Origin: Lachnospiraceae bacterium | Lineage (GTDB): Bacteria > Bacillota > Clostridia > Lachnospirales > Lachnospiraceae | Reading direction: 5' to 3' | Assembly: GCA_022800815.1 (NCBI GenBank) | Contig: JAAWRC010000009.1 | Span: 32,635 to 96,634 of the forward strand | DNA: 64,000 bases | Shown: positions 34,594-43,329 of the stretch, piece after piece | How positions within the stretch are numbered: position 1 is the first letter of the stretch | Layout of the letters: each line of letters opens with the position of its first letter | Translations under genes and position numbers: made by a program | The notes under the pieces: model-generated | Databases searched by the model: none | What the model was told of the DNA's origin: nothing | Seen by the model: the letters and a program-made list of their open reading frames with translations, nothing else

Positions 34594-35286
34594 CTATATG
34601 ATTCCTCGTTCTTTTAAACTGATATAACAATTGTCCCCGATGACGATGTGGTCAAGGAGGGAAATTCCAAGAAGCTCCCCGGCTTCGGCGACCCGTTTCG
34701 TCACCAGGACGTCCTCTGCGGAGGGTTCCGGATCTCCGCTTGGATGGTTGTGGAGCAGGATCACGTTCACAGCCTGATATCTAAGGGCGTCCAAAAAGAT
34801 CTCCCTGGGAGAAATGTGTGCTTCGTTGACGGTTCCGACGGAGAGCACCGTTTCTTTTAACAGGTGCCCCCTCGTGTCCAGAAACACGGCCCGAAGCTCT
34901 TCCCTCTCCTTGTGACGCATCTCCTCCATGAAATAGGCGGCCACCCTTTCCGGAGTCTGAAAAATCTGCTCCCCGCGCATCCTGCTCCGGCTGATCCTCT
35001 TGGCAAACTCACCGATGCAGGAAAGCTGAATGGATTTTACGGTTCCGATACCGGGAATCTTCCGAAACTCGCCGCTGGTCAAATGGGAAAGGCCCGGAAG
35101 CCCTCCGTAAGGGGTGCAGAGTTCCAAGACCTGTCTGGCCATCTCCAAGGCACCCTGCCCTCTTGTTCCCGTCCGCAGGATCACCGCAAGAAGCTCTGCG
35201 TCGGTGAGTCCCTCCGGTCCGAAGGCTTGGCATTTCTCATAAGGACGTTCGGAAACCGGAAGTTCGTTGATGGTGTTTCGCATCAT
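34594..35286 (-). CDS. radC: RadC-family JAB-domain protein
   Basis: A 230-aa protein with an N-terminal helix-hairpin-helix (LLAVILRTGTRG, FRKIPGIGTVKSIQL) and a C-terminal JAB/MPN metallo-domain with LHNHPSGDPEPSAED (H-x-H...D). The old repair assignment is unproven. In Clostridia it conventionally heads the mre operon, as here. The start codons at 35286 and 35283 are adjacent. Confidence 0.93.
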   Translation of the reverse strand: MMRNTINELPVSERPYEKCQAFGPEGLTDAELLAVILRTGTRGQGALEMARQVLELCTPYGGLPGLSHLTSGEFRKIPGIGTVKSIQLSCIGEFAKRISRSRMRGEQIFQTPERVAAYFMEEMRHKEREELRAVFLDTRGHLLKETVLSVGTVNEAHISPREIFLDALRYQAVNVILLHNHPSGDPEPSAEDVLVTKRVAEAGELLGISLLDHIVIGDNCYISLKERGII

Positions 35287-35366
35287 ATGCCGCCTGCCTC
35301 CTTACTCTGTGAAGTCAGGTCCCAAATCAATTTTATCATGTCAAAAGTCTCTCATCTCTCTCCACA

Positions 35367-35621
35367 CTAAAGCAACCGGTAGATCAGGATGGCGACCACC
35401 ATCCCCAGGATCCCCGCAATGGTGATCCGGATGGTCAGTGCAAAGGTGATGGTCAAGATCCCAAGATCCAAAACCACGGGGCTTGCGAGACCGAAGGTCT
35501 GTCCGAAATTCAGCCATCCGAAAGCGGACAGGCCGCCGAGGAGCTGTCCAAGAAAACCACCCAGCACGATCCCTGACAGAATCAGAATCAGCAGGGACCA
35601 TTTGCTTTTCGCCGTCTTCAT
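35367..35621 (-). CDS. DUF4321 small membrane protein
   Basis: A protein of about 84 aa with two hydrophobic segments (about 9-26 and 50-80) and the DUF4321-like run GIVLGGFLGQLLGG. AGGAGAAGATTACC sets the start at 35621; 13 further residues upstream are open but have no RBS. Function is unknown. It often precedes radC/mre genes in Clostridia and lies 80 bp upstream of radC. Confidence 0.75.
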   Translation of the reverse strand: MKTAKSKWSLLILILSGIVLGGFLGQLLGGLSAFGWLNFGQTFGLASPVVLDLGILTITFALTIRITIAGILGMVVAILIYRLL

Positions 35622-35747
35622 ATGGTAATCTTCTCCTGTTTCTCTGAAAAACTTTCCCAAAACAAAAAACTACTAGCTATCAGTTTATCACAATTTTAAG
35701 CTTCTGTACACCGAAAAACAAAATCTTAAGGAAATTTAAGGAATTTC

Positions 35748-37046
35748 TCATAATGTGACCAGATTCGCCTCCAAAAGCTTCTGGGCGGAGGAAAGTATCC
35801 CGGCCTTTGCGTGATACCAGGTCAGCCCGCCCTGGAAAAACACGGTGTAGGGCGGCTTTAGGGGGCCGTCTGCGGAGAGCTCAATGGAGGAGCCCTGAAC
35901 AAAAGCGCCTGCTGCCATGATGACGTCGCTGTCGTAGCCGGGCATGGCCCAGGGCTCCGGAGTTACAAAGGAATCCACAGGGGCCGCCGCCTGGATTCCC
36001 AGGCAGAAGGCTTTTAATGCCTCCGGCGAGCCGAGGTCCACGGCCTGGATGATGTCGTGGCGCACGGTATCCGAGGAGGGAAACACGGGAAAGCCCAGCT
36101 TCTCGTATAGGGCGGCCGCAAAGACGGCCCCCTTCACCGCCCCGGCCGTCACCGTCGGCGAGAGGAAAAAGCCCTGATACAGGGTCTGGGAGAGGCCCAG
36201 GCTGGCTCCCACCTCCTTCCCCAGGCCGGGAGCGCTCAGGCGAAAGGCGGCCTGCTCCACATATTCTTCCTTTCCGACAATGTAGCCGCCGCAGGGGGCC
36301 AGCCCGCCGCCGGGATTCTTGATCAGGGAGCCGACACAGAGGTCCGCCCCCACATCGGTTGGTTCGGTGACTTCCGTAAACTCTCCATAGCAGTTATCCA
36401 CCATGCAGATGATGTCCGGCTTCCTTGATTTTAAAAATGAGACCAATTCCCCGATGGCGGAGACAGACAGGGTGGGCCTCGTGGCGTAGCCCTTGGACCG
36501 CTGGATGGTGGCCAGCTTTGTCCGCTCGTTTATGGCCCCTCCGATAGCCTCATAATCAAAAGAGCCGTCTTCTTTTAGGTCCGCCTGGGCATAGGTGACG
36601 CCGTATTCTTTCAGAGAGCCCTTGGAGGGGCGGATGCCAATGACCTCCTCCAGTGTATCATAGGGCCGTCCCACCGGGGAAAGCAGCTCATCCCCAGGCC
36701 TTAGATTCGCTGAGAGGGCTACGGCCAGCGCATGGGTGCCGCAGGTGATCTGGGGCCGCACCAGGGCCGATTCGGCGTGGAACACGTCCGCATAGATCTG
36801 CTCTAAGGTCTCCCGGCCAAGGTCATTGTAGCCGTAGCCGGTGGAGCCGGAAAAATGTGCCTCCGACACCCGGTTTTTCTGCATGGCGTGAAGCACCTTC
36901 ATCTGATTGTATTCTGCGATCCGGTCTATGGATTCAAAACGCTCCTTTAAAGAAGACTCGATCTCTGCCCCCAAACGGAGGAGGCGTTCGTCGTAGCCGA
37001 AAGAGCGGTATAGGTTGTTTAGGGATTGGTTGTTTGTGGTGATCAT
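35748..37046 (-). CDS. PLP-dependent methionine gamma-lyase family (aluminum-resistance-like) protein
   Basis: A protein of about 432 aa of the Met_gamma_lyase/alum_res family, a fold-type I PLP enzyme. The likely Schiff-base lysine lies in GSLIKNPGGGLAPCGGYI; DNCYGEF is the PLP aspartate block. The family is named from an aluminum-resistance phenotype and its natural reaction is not settled. The start at 37046 lies behind ACGAGGACC; an upstream TTG at 37079 lacks an RBS. The gene's place near miaA-mutL-mutS is common in Clostridia. Confidence 0.88.
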   Translation of the reverse strand: MITTNNQSLNNLYRSFGYDERLLRLGAEIESSLKERFESIDRIAEYNQMKVLHAMQKNRVSEAHFSGSTGYGYNDLGRETLEQIYADVFHAESALVRPQITCGTHALAVALSANLRPGDELLSPVGRPYDTLEEVIGIRPSKGSLKEYGVTYAQADLKEDGSFDYEAIGGAINERTKLATIQRSKGYATRPTLSVSAIGELVSFLKSRKPDIICMVDNCYGEFTEVTEPTDVGADLCVGSLIKNPGGGLAPCGGYIVGKEEYVEQAAFRLSAPGLGKEVGASLGLSQTLYQGFFLSPTVTAGAVKGAVFAAALYEKLGFPVFPSSDTVRHDIIQAVDLGSPEALKAFCLGIQAAAPVDSFVTPEPWAMPGYDSDVIMAAGAFVQGSSIELSADGPLKPPYTVFFQGGLTWYHAKAGILSSAQKLLEANLVTL

Positions 37047-37179
37047 GGGAATGGTCCTCGTTTCTTTAAAATTTCGCAAGCTTTACGCAGGTCTGCGAAG
37101 CTCCTGCGCCCGCAGACACGTCGGAAATCGGCACGGTGCTGCGGCCCTGATTAGCCGGAATCCTTCCTCTAATCTGTTC

Positions 37180-37947
37180 CCAGGTCGGTGGAGCCCGGCT
37201 CCTGCTTTGCAGTCTCCACATCCCCAAATCCGGCCCGCTCCAGATGGACCGCTATGCGCTCCATGAGGACCTCGTTTGGCTCCAGGTCGTCGTAGCTGTT
37301 TTCAAACTGCCGGACGACAAGCTCCGCCCCCGTCATCAGGGCCGCCCCCGGGCGCAGCCTATGACCCGCCTGGAAACCTCGTCCAGATACTCCCGCTTCT
37401 CGCTTCGGACGTAAAAGCGGCAGGCGGCCGACTCCGGGATGACGTTCACCGCAGCGCCGCCATCCGTAACGATCCCGTGAATGCGGACGTCCGGCTTTAG
37501 CTGCTGGCGGAGGGCGCTGATCCCGGCAAAGGTCAGATTCACCGCGTCCAGGGCATTGATCCCCCGCTCCGGAGCCGCCGCCGCATGGCTCGCCTTTCCC
37601 CGGAAGGAAAACTCCCAGGAATCAATGGCGATGGCGTGGGGGCGCAGACTGTTGCACTTGTTCAGGTGCATCTCAAATGCGGCGTCGCTTCCCAGAAAGG
37701 CCCCGTTCTTTGCCAGGATCACTTTTCCGCCGACAGTTTCCTCCGCCGGAGTGCCGAGCACAACAACGGTCCCCTGCCATCCTTCGACCCGACTTAAAAG
37801 CAGAGCGGCGACCACGGAGGCTGCGGCGACCCAGTTGTGTCCGCAGGCATGGGCGGGCCGTTTTTCCTCCCCGTATCCGGGCAGTGCGTCATATTCCGCC
37901 AGAAATGCGATCGTCTTTAATGATTCCCAAAGAGAATGCTCCGACAA
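37180..37947 (-). pseudogene. Decayed M20-family amidohydrolase/peptidase
   Basis: Residues encoded from 37947 show core M20 features (AFLAEYDALPG, HACGHN, GTPAEET, GKASHAA) but about 60 N-terminal residues carrying the first part of the domain are missing. Near 37345 the frame breaks in a run of five Gs. Adding one base restores RGAALMTG and continues to GSTDLG at about 37195, where the frame ends again before the normal C-terminus. Two frame lesions and a lost N-terminus argue for a pseudogene, not an assembly slip. A stem GTCTGCG/CGCAGAC at 37096-37122 lies after it. Confidence 0.8.
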
Positions 37948-37974
37948 CTCGTTCTCCCCCTTATATTTATTCCA

Positions 37975-38916
37975 TTATGATAAAAGTCCTCTTCTGAATA
38001 GGATCGCTTCCAGCTCCGTTAAGGCATCTTCTTCTGTCTTCCCGTCCAGGGAAAGCCAGTCGGTCTGCCGCTCCCGCTTAAACCAGGTGAGCTGCCGTTT
38101 GGCGAAATGTCTGGTATCCCGTTTTAAGATTCGCACAGCTTCGTCGTAATCCATCTCCCCGTCCAGATAAGAAAGCAGTTCCTTATAGCCAAGGCCCTGC
38201 ATGGAGACCATGTCCTTCGTGAGACCCATGGCCTTAAGCCTTTTCACCTCGTCGAGAAGCCCGTTTTCAAGCATCGCATCCACCCGCAGGTCGATCCGCC
38301 GGTAGAGCTCCGCCCGGTCTCTGTTCAAAATCATGTAGGCGAACCGATAGGGGGATTCCTTCTCCCTCTCCGTCTGATTGTGCTCGGAAATGGGTTTGCC
38401 GGTCTTTTCATAAAATTCCAGGGCCCGGATCACCCGCTTCACGTTATTTTCGTGGATCTCCGCCGCCGCCTTTTGGTCTCGTTCCCGCAAAAGGCCGTGG
38501 AGATAAGAGGCCCCCCGCTCTCTCGCAAGGGATTCCAGCCGTTCCCGGTAAGAAGGGTCCGCATCGTTCTCCGTGAAATCGATGTCGTATAAAAGGGCCT
38601 GGATGTAAAATCCGGTGCCGCCGGTGAGGATGGGCAGATGCCCCCGCTCATGGATTCCATTCATGGCGGCCTGGGCCATCCCCTTGAACCGGACCACGTG
38701 GAAGGCTTCCCTCGGGTCCAGCACGTCGATCAGATGGTGGGGGACGCCGTCCATCTCCTCCCTTGTTACCTTGGCGGAGCCGATGTCCATCCCACGGTAC
38801 ACCTGCATGGAATCGGCGCTGATGATCTCCCCGTGAAATCGTTTGGCAGCCTTCACGGAGAGGGACGTTTTCCCCACGGCCGTCGGGCCGGTTAAAATCA
38901 ATAAAGGCTTTTTCAT
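37975..38916 (-). CDS. miaA: tRNA dimethylallyltransferase
   Basis: A 313-aa enzyme adding the isopentenyl group to A37 of tRNAs. P-loop GPTAVGKTS (10-18), the SADSMQVYRGMDIG block, TGGTGFYIQALL and the WFKRE segment are all canonical. MiaB encoded at 47 kb performs the following methylthiolation. The start at 38916 has GAGGGTTG upstream; 25 further in-frame residues lack an RBS. Confidence 0.96.
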   Translation of the reverse strand: MKKPLLILTGPTAVGKTSLSVKAAKRFHGEIISADSMQVYRGMDIGSAKVTREEMDGVPHHLIDVLDPREAFHVVRFKGMAQAAMNGIHERGHLPILTGGTGFYIQALLYDIDFTENDADPSYRERLESLARERGASYLHGLLRERDQKAAAEIHENNVKRVIRALEFYEKTGKPISEHNQTEREKESPYRFAYMILNRDRAELYRRIDLRVDAMLENGLLDEVKRLKAMGLTKDMVSMQGLGYKELLSYLDGEMDYDEAVRILKRDTRHFAKRQLTWFKRERQTDWLSLDGKTEEDALTELEAILFRRGLLS

Positions 38917-38951
38917 GTCAGACAACCCTCGCATCAAAAGTCTATAGCCAG

Positions 38952-39230
38952 TCAAAACGGATTCAGACAGGAAAGCATTCCTATGAACCACACCAAAACG
39001 GCCAGTATCCCATAAATGATTCCCCCACGGCCGCCCGCATTCTCCGCCGGTGTCCCGTCGTCTTCCGGTTGCCCCTTCTCCCCCGGCAAAACCTCAGACG
39101 CCGTTTCCGGTCCCTTCCTCAGAATATCCGATATCTCTTCCGGCAGAGGGACCAAAAACGGAAATTGCTTTAACCGGAGCAGTTCCTCGTCATCTGGCCT
39201 TATTTCCGTATCAAGGTTCCCATTGAACAT
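38952..39230 (-). CDS. Hypothetical small membrane protein
   Basis: A 92-aa protein I do not recognise. The first 70 residues are acidic and proline-rich with no clear fold; one TM helix lies at about 70-89 near the C-terminus, giving a tail-anchored layout. It starts near AGGGAGACGA and lies between the TPR membrane protein and miaA on the same strand. Real-gene status rests on the RBS, the gap and the clear TM segment. Confidence 0.55.
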   Translation of the reverse strand: MFNGNLDTEIRPDDEELLRLKQFPFLVPLPEEISDILRKGPETASEVLPGEKGQPEDDGTPAENAGGRGGIIYGILAVLVWFIGMLSCLNPF

Positions 39231-39269
39231 TCGTCTCCCTCCATGGTTTCTGCCTCGTTGCCGGGCCTT

Positions 39270-40286
39270 TCACTGATTGTTCCGACGGTACATTTCTAAA
39301 TCAAAAAGTTCCCGCAGCGTCTCCTGTGCTTCCTCCTCGGTACACTCTCCCAGCCGTTGCTTTGCCTGTCCATAAAGAAGAAACGCATAGTCCTCCAAAA
39401 ACGGATCAGAATCCACAGTGAGATACCCTTCGTATATGCGCACCAGATCTTCTATGTTTTCTGAAGCTGTCTGGTACTCTCCATTTGCAAAGGCCACGTA
39501 TCCCTGCAGCAGAAAAACATATTCCTCATGTTCGCTCAGTCCTTTCTCGAGTGCCTTTTCCATAATTTCCTCCGCATGGACGGAATCTCCCGTCTCCGCC
39601 AGCGCAATGGCATACTCTGCCAGATACATGTCCTCCAACCACTGCGGGCACCTCTCGAGAGCCTCCGCAAAATAAGGAATGGCATCGGCATAAAGCTCTT
39701 CTGAAAAATGCTCCCGGGCGATCGCAAGGCAGGCGTAGCCCAAATTTTCATTGATTTTAAAATTCTGCCTGTATTCTCTCTCCACGGCGACAGCCATCAC
39801 AAAAACAGTTAAAATGATCAGAAGCAAAAGTTTCCCCGAATCCGAGTATTTGTTTTTTATAAGACTCCTGACACACAGGTAATAAATTCCAACCGTTACG
39901 GCAAAGGTTGGCCAGATTCCCGCAAAAATCCCCGGAAGAAAGAGCACGAGAAAAAGAATCAGCGCCGCCGCCCGCTTCCTGAGCCTGAGCCAGACAATCA
40001 GGATAAGGATACTTTGCACCACGACCCGATAGGCGATCATTGCGGGAATGATTTCCTGATACGCATATCCCCCTGCGCGGGCCATGCGTCCGACGAGCCC
40101 CAGCATTTGCCCCAGTGACACTGCGGCAGTCAGAAACAGCATCTGCAGCAGCACCTTTTTTTCTTTGCAGCTGCTCCGCATAAGGAGAAAAGCCAAGATG
40201 GGGATCGGCAAAAAAAGCAAGACAGAATAGAGATTCCCATTGTGCATGAAATAATCAAACAGATATGCGACTCGCTCCTCGCTCAC
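39270..40286 (-). CDS. Polytopic membrane protein with C-terminal TPR-like helices
   Basis: A 338-aa protein. About five TM helices span 18-160 (short, with charged loops). The C-terminal half (about 180-325) has the alternating helices of tetratricopeptide-like repeats (YADAIPYFAEALERCP and similar). The start is a GTG behind GGAGGAGAGGG. It resembles membrane-bound TPR scaffolds but I do not recognise a named family. It lies 60 bp downstream of the PilZ protein gene, possibly in the mutL-pilZ transcript. Confidence 0.6.
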   Translation of the reverse strand: MSEERVAYLFDYFMHNGNLYSVLLFLPIPILAFLLMRSSCKEKKVLLQMLFLTAAVSLGQMLGLVGRMARAGGYAYQEIIPAMIAYRVVVQSILILIVWLRLRKRAAALILFLVLFLPGIFAGIWPTFAVTVGIYYLCVRSLIKNKYSDSGKLLLLIILTVFVMAVAVEREYRQNFKINENLGYACLAIAREHFSEELYADAIPYFAEALERCPQWLEDMYLAEYAIALAETGDSVHAEEIMEKALEKGLSEHEEYVFLLQGYVAFANGEYQTASENIEDLVRIYEGYLTVDSDPFLEDYAFLLYGQAKQRLGECTEEEAQETLRELFDLEMYRRNNQ

Positions 40287-40345
40287 GTTTTCCCTCTCCT
40301 CCTTTCAGGATATGATCGAACCGACGGCGGGAAAGAAAGCGGCCG

Positions 40346-41047
40346 TCAGTTCTTTTCCCCCAGACGGGCAATGCTCCTCACGAGAAATTCCTGGTCCGCA
40401 TTCGTCAGTTCCAGAAAGTGGCATCCATACTCAAACTGCTCCGCTTCCCGCTCCACCACCCGCAGCACCTCACAGTACACCACAAAGGGGGAACCGCTCT
40501 CGGACAGTTTTGTCTTTAAAAAAAGATGGTCCCCCTTATGATAACGGTATCTGGAGCCGATACTGGCCCCGCCTGCGCTGATGTCAAAAAAGCAGCAGGG
40601 CCTCTCCTCCGTCTCATCTTCTGCCATGACCGTCCCTTCCAGATCCGTGCTCAGACGTGAGAACGAGCGTTCATTTTCTATTTTGGTGATAGAAAGGTGT
40701 TCCACCTGCCAGGTATGTCTCTCTTTCGGAGCAATGTCCCCCTCCATCAAAACGGCCTTTCTCCTCCGATCGTTATAGCCACGAATCATTACATGGAAGG
40801 CATCCTTTCCCTGTAAATCCCCTGCGTCGGTATCCCGGAAGATCTCTCCGTCCGAATACTGGAAAAGCCCCGCCCGGCTCCTCCCCGGCTCATGCAGCCT
40901 GGCAATAAAGAGCAGCCGTCCGTCAGGGGTTTCCACCACCACCCGCATACCGGAGTAGATCTCCAGTTCCCGCATGTCGCTCTTTTCCCCGACCTCCCGG
41001 ACAGCCTCTTTTTCTCCCGGTTTTTTAAACAGCTCAAACAGCTTCAC
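40346..41047 (-). CDS. PilZ-domain (c-di-GMP-binding) protein
   Basis: A protein of about 233 aa. The N-terminal half (about 20-110) resembles a YcgR-like beta domain. The C-terminal PilZ domain has the RSFSR (R-x3-R) and DISAGG (D-x-S-x-x-G) motifs needed for c-di-GMP. So it is probably a second-messenger effector for motility, envelope or matrix control. GTG at 41047 with AGGAGGTCACAAG directly upstream is the likely start; an in-frame ATG 21 bp earlier would place this RBS inside the gene. It follows mutL by 27 bp. Confidence 0.82.
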   Translation of the reverse strand: MKLFELFKKPGEKEAVREVGEKSDMRELEIYSGMRVVVETPDGRLLFIARLHEPGRSRAGLFQYSDGEIFRDTDAGDLQGKDAFHVMIRGYNDRRRKAVLMEGDIAPKERHTWQVEHLSITKIENERSFSRLSTDLEGTVMAEDETEERPCCFFDISAGGASIGSRYRYHKGDHLFLKTKLSESGSPFVVYCEVLRVVEREAEQFEYGCHFLELTNADQEFLVRSIARLGEKN

Positions 41048-41074
41048 CTTGTGACCTCCTGGCTTCATTTGTGT

Positions 41075-43072
41075 TCAGACAATTCGCTTAAACTTTTTTT
41101 CCAGCTCCCGCTTGCTCATGGAAATGATGGTGGGCCTGCCGTGGGGACAGGCGTAAGGATTTTTCAGGGTGAGGAGCTCGTCGATGAGTGCCTCCGCCTC
41201 CGCAAGGGAGAGACGGTCTCCCCCCTTGACGGCGGCTTTGCAGCTCATGGAAGCTAACTTCTCCAAGATCAACTCGTCAGATTCCCTGGAGAGCTCGCCG
41301 GTCAGGCTGTCGAGAAGCTCCAAAAGAAGCTCTCTCTGGGCAATGCCATAAAGGTTGGCCGGAACGGCGCTCACCGCATATTCCTTCCCGCCGAAGGGCT
41401 CGATCGCAAAGCCCATCCGGGAGAATTTCTCCCGATACCGGTGAAGAACCTCCTCCTCCCTCATACTCAGGGTCAGGAGAATGGGCGGGCTCACCATCTG
41501 CCCGTAAATCTTTTTCTCCGAAAGCTCCCTCACCATTCGCTCGTAGAGGACCTTTTCATGGGCCGCATGCTGGTCGATGATCAGAAATTCTTCCTTATAT
41601 TGGATCAGCCAGTAGGTCTCAAAGAGCTGGCCGATGAACCGGTACTGGGCCCTGGCTTTTGAGGAGAGCAGTTTTTCCTCGAAAAGCTCCAGCTGCCTTC
41701 CGTCCGCCGTGCCCCCTTCCTCCGGACGGACGGATTCTTTTTGCGGCATCGGACTTGCGGGGATGTTTTCCTCCCCCACCGGCGTCCTTTTTAATAAGAA
41801 AGCTTCCCTCTCCGGAATCAATTCCGCCTCCGAAATCTCCGGAACCGGAGGCTTTTCATGCAAAGGAACCGTCACGGTCTCCGGCCTTTTTTTCACCTGA
41901 TAAGAGGCCGCAGACTCCCGCAAAAACTTTGGCGGCTCCACCGGGGGAATGGTCTGGGAGAGGCTCCGTTTCACCTCAAAGGGTTCCGGCCCCCGCTCCG
42001 CCCGCCCGGAAGGTTTTTTGTCCGGGAAGGTCCGGCCCCGGGAAGCCTCCCCCGGCTCCGAAAGACTCACCTTCCGGATGAGCTCCCTTCCCGCAAGGGC
42101 CTCTCTCACTGCCCCCCGGACCAATTCATAGATCTCCTCCTGATTGCTGAACCGAAGCTCCATCTTGGCCGGATGGACATTGACGTCCAGAAGCTCCGGG
42201 TCCAGGGTCAGGTGGAGCACCACGAAAGGATATTTGTGCTGCATCATGTAAGAATGATACCCGTCCTCGATGGCCTTGTTGATCAGATTGCTCTTGATGT
42301 AGCGCCCGTTGATAAAATAATTCTCATAGTTTCGGTTCCCCCTGGAAATGACGGGCTTTCCGAGAAAACCGGAAATTTTTACCGCCCCCTTTTCCGTTTC
42401 GACGGGCAGCAGGTTTCCGGCGATATCCCGGCCGTAGATCATGTAGATCAGATCCTTTAAATTGTGGTTCCCCGCCGTGTGGAGCCGGTTCTGGCCGTTC
42501 TGGATCAAGCGGACGGAGACATCCGGTCTTGAAAGGGCCATCCGCTCCACCAGGCTGCTGATGTAGGAACCCTCCGTCTGAGGGGATTTCAAAAACTTCT
42601 TTCTGGCCGGCGTGTTGTAAAACAGGTTGCGCACCAGAAAAGTGGTCCCCTCCGGGGCGCCGATCTCCTCCATGGAAATCTCCTCCCCGCCGTGAATCTG
42701 GTAGCGGGCCCCCGTAAGCTCCCCCGCCGTCTTGGTGATAAGCTCCACCTGGGCGATGGCCGCAATGCTGGAGAGCGCCTCACCCCGAAATCCCAGAGAG
42801 GAAACCGTCAAAAGATCCAACGCCCCCTGGATCTTGCTGGTGGCATGGCGGAGGAAGGCCGTCGGAATCTGACTCTTTTCGATCCCGCAGCCGTTGTCCG
42901 TCACCCGGACCAGGGAAATGCCACCGTCCTTCACCTCCACGGTCACCGCCGTGGCCCCCGCATCGACGGCATTCTCCACCAGCTCCTTGACCACCGAAGA
43001 AGGCCGGTCGATGACCTCCCCCGCCGCAATCTGATTGATGGTCTCCTGACTTAACACCCTGATCTCTGGCAT
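41075..43072 (-). CDS. mutL: DNA mismatch repair endonuclease MutL
   Basis: A 665-aa protein. The GHKL ATPase domain (1-330) has ELVENAVDAGA, DNGCGI and GFRGEALSSI. After a proline-rich linker (about 345-465) comes the dimerisation/endonuclease domain with DQHAAHEKVLYE, the D-Q-H-A-x2-E-x4-E metal site, and CPHGRPT. This is the nicking type found in bacteria lacking MutH. mutS lies upstream, with element C between them. Confidence 0.96.
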   Translation of the reverse strand: MPEIRVLSQETINQIAAGEVIDRPSSVVKELVENAVDAGATAVTVEVKDGGISLVRVTDNGCGIEKSQIPTAFLRHATSKIQGALDLLTVSSLGFRGEALSSIAAIAQVELITKTAGELTGARYQIHGGEEISMEEIGAPEGTTFLVRNLFYNTPARKKFLKSPQTEGSYISSLVERMALSRPDVSVRLIQNGQNRLHTAGNHNLKDLIYMIYGRDIAGNLLPVETEKGAVKISGFLGKPVISRGNRNYENYFINGRYIKSNLINKAIEDGYHSYMMQHKYPFVVLHLTLDPELLDVNVHPAKMELRFSNQEEIYELVRGAVREALAGRELIRKVSLSEPGEASRGRTFPDKKPSGRAERGPEPFEVKRSLSQTIPPVEPPKFLRESAASYQVKKRPETVTVPLHEKPPVPEISEAELIPEREAFLLKRTPVGEENIPASPMPQKESVRPEEGGTADGRQLELFEEKLLSSKARAQYRFIGQLFETYWLIQYKEEFLIIDQHAAHEKVLYERMVRELSEKKIYGQMVSPPILLTLSMREEEVLHRYREKFSRMGFAIEPFGGKEYAVSAVPANLYGIAQRELLLELLDSLTGELSRESDELILEKLASMSCKAAVKGGDRLSLAEAEALIDELLTLKNPYACPHGRPTIISMSKRELEKKFKRIV

Positions 43073-43159
43073 GATGTTTCCTCTCTTTCCACGCCCTCAC
43101 TCTTAACCTTCTCGGTTCAGGCCCCCATTTGGGACCCTCTCCCATTCTGCGTACAACCA

Positions 43160-43310
43160 GGAAGAAAATCGGTTTTTTCTAAGCCGAAACCATTCGAAAG
43201 CCGTCGGTACTTAGAGGGTTCCGAGCATAAGCGAAGGAAGGCTCTTAGTACCGCTACGAGCTTTCGAGAGCGGGAGCGTGTTTCGGCGTGAAAAGAACCG
43301 ATTTTCTTCC
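43160..43310. repeat. Long intergenic hairpin, family element C
   Basis: GGAAGAAAATCGG (from 43160) pairs with CCGATTTTCTTCC (ending 43310). The arms continue through CGAAAGC/GCTTTCG to a tip TTCC-(13-nt loop)-GGAA (43219-43239). It shares identical stretches with element B at 12870-13095. Where the two differ in the arms, several changes occur on both sides and keep pairing. It fills the mutS-mutL gap, which has no reading frame. Confidence 0.75.
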
Positions 43311-43329
43311 GTGTTTCCTCCCCATCCCC

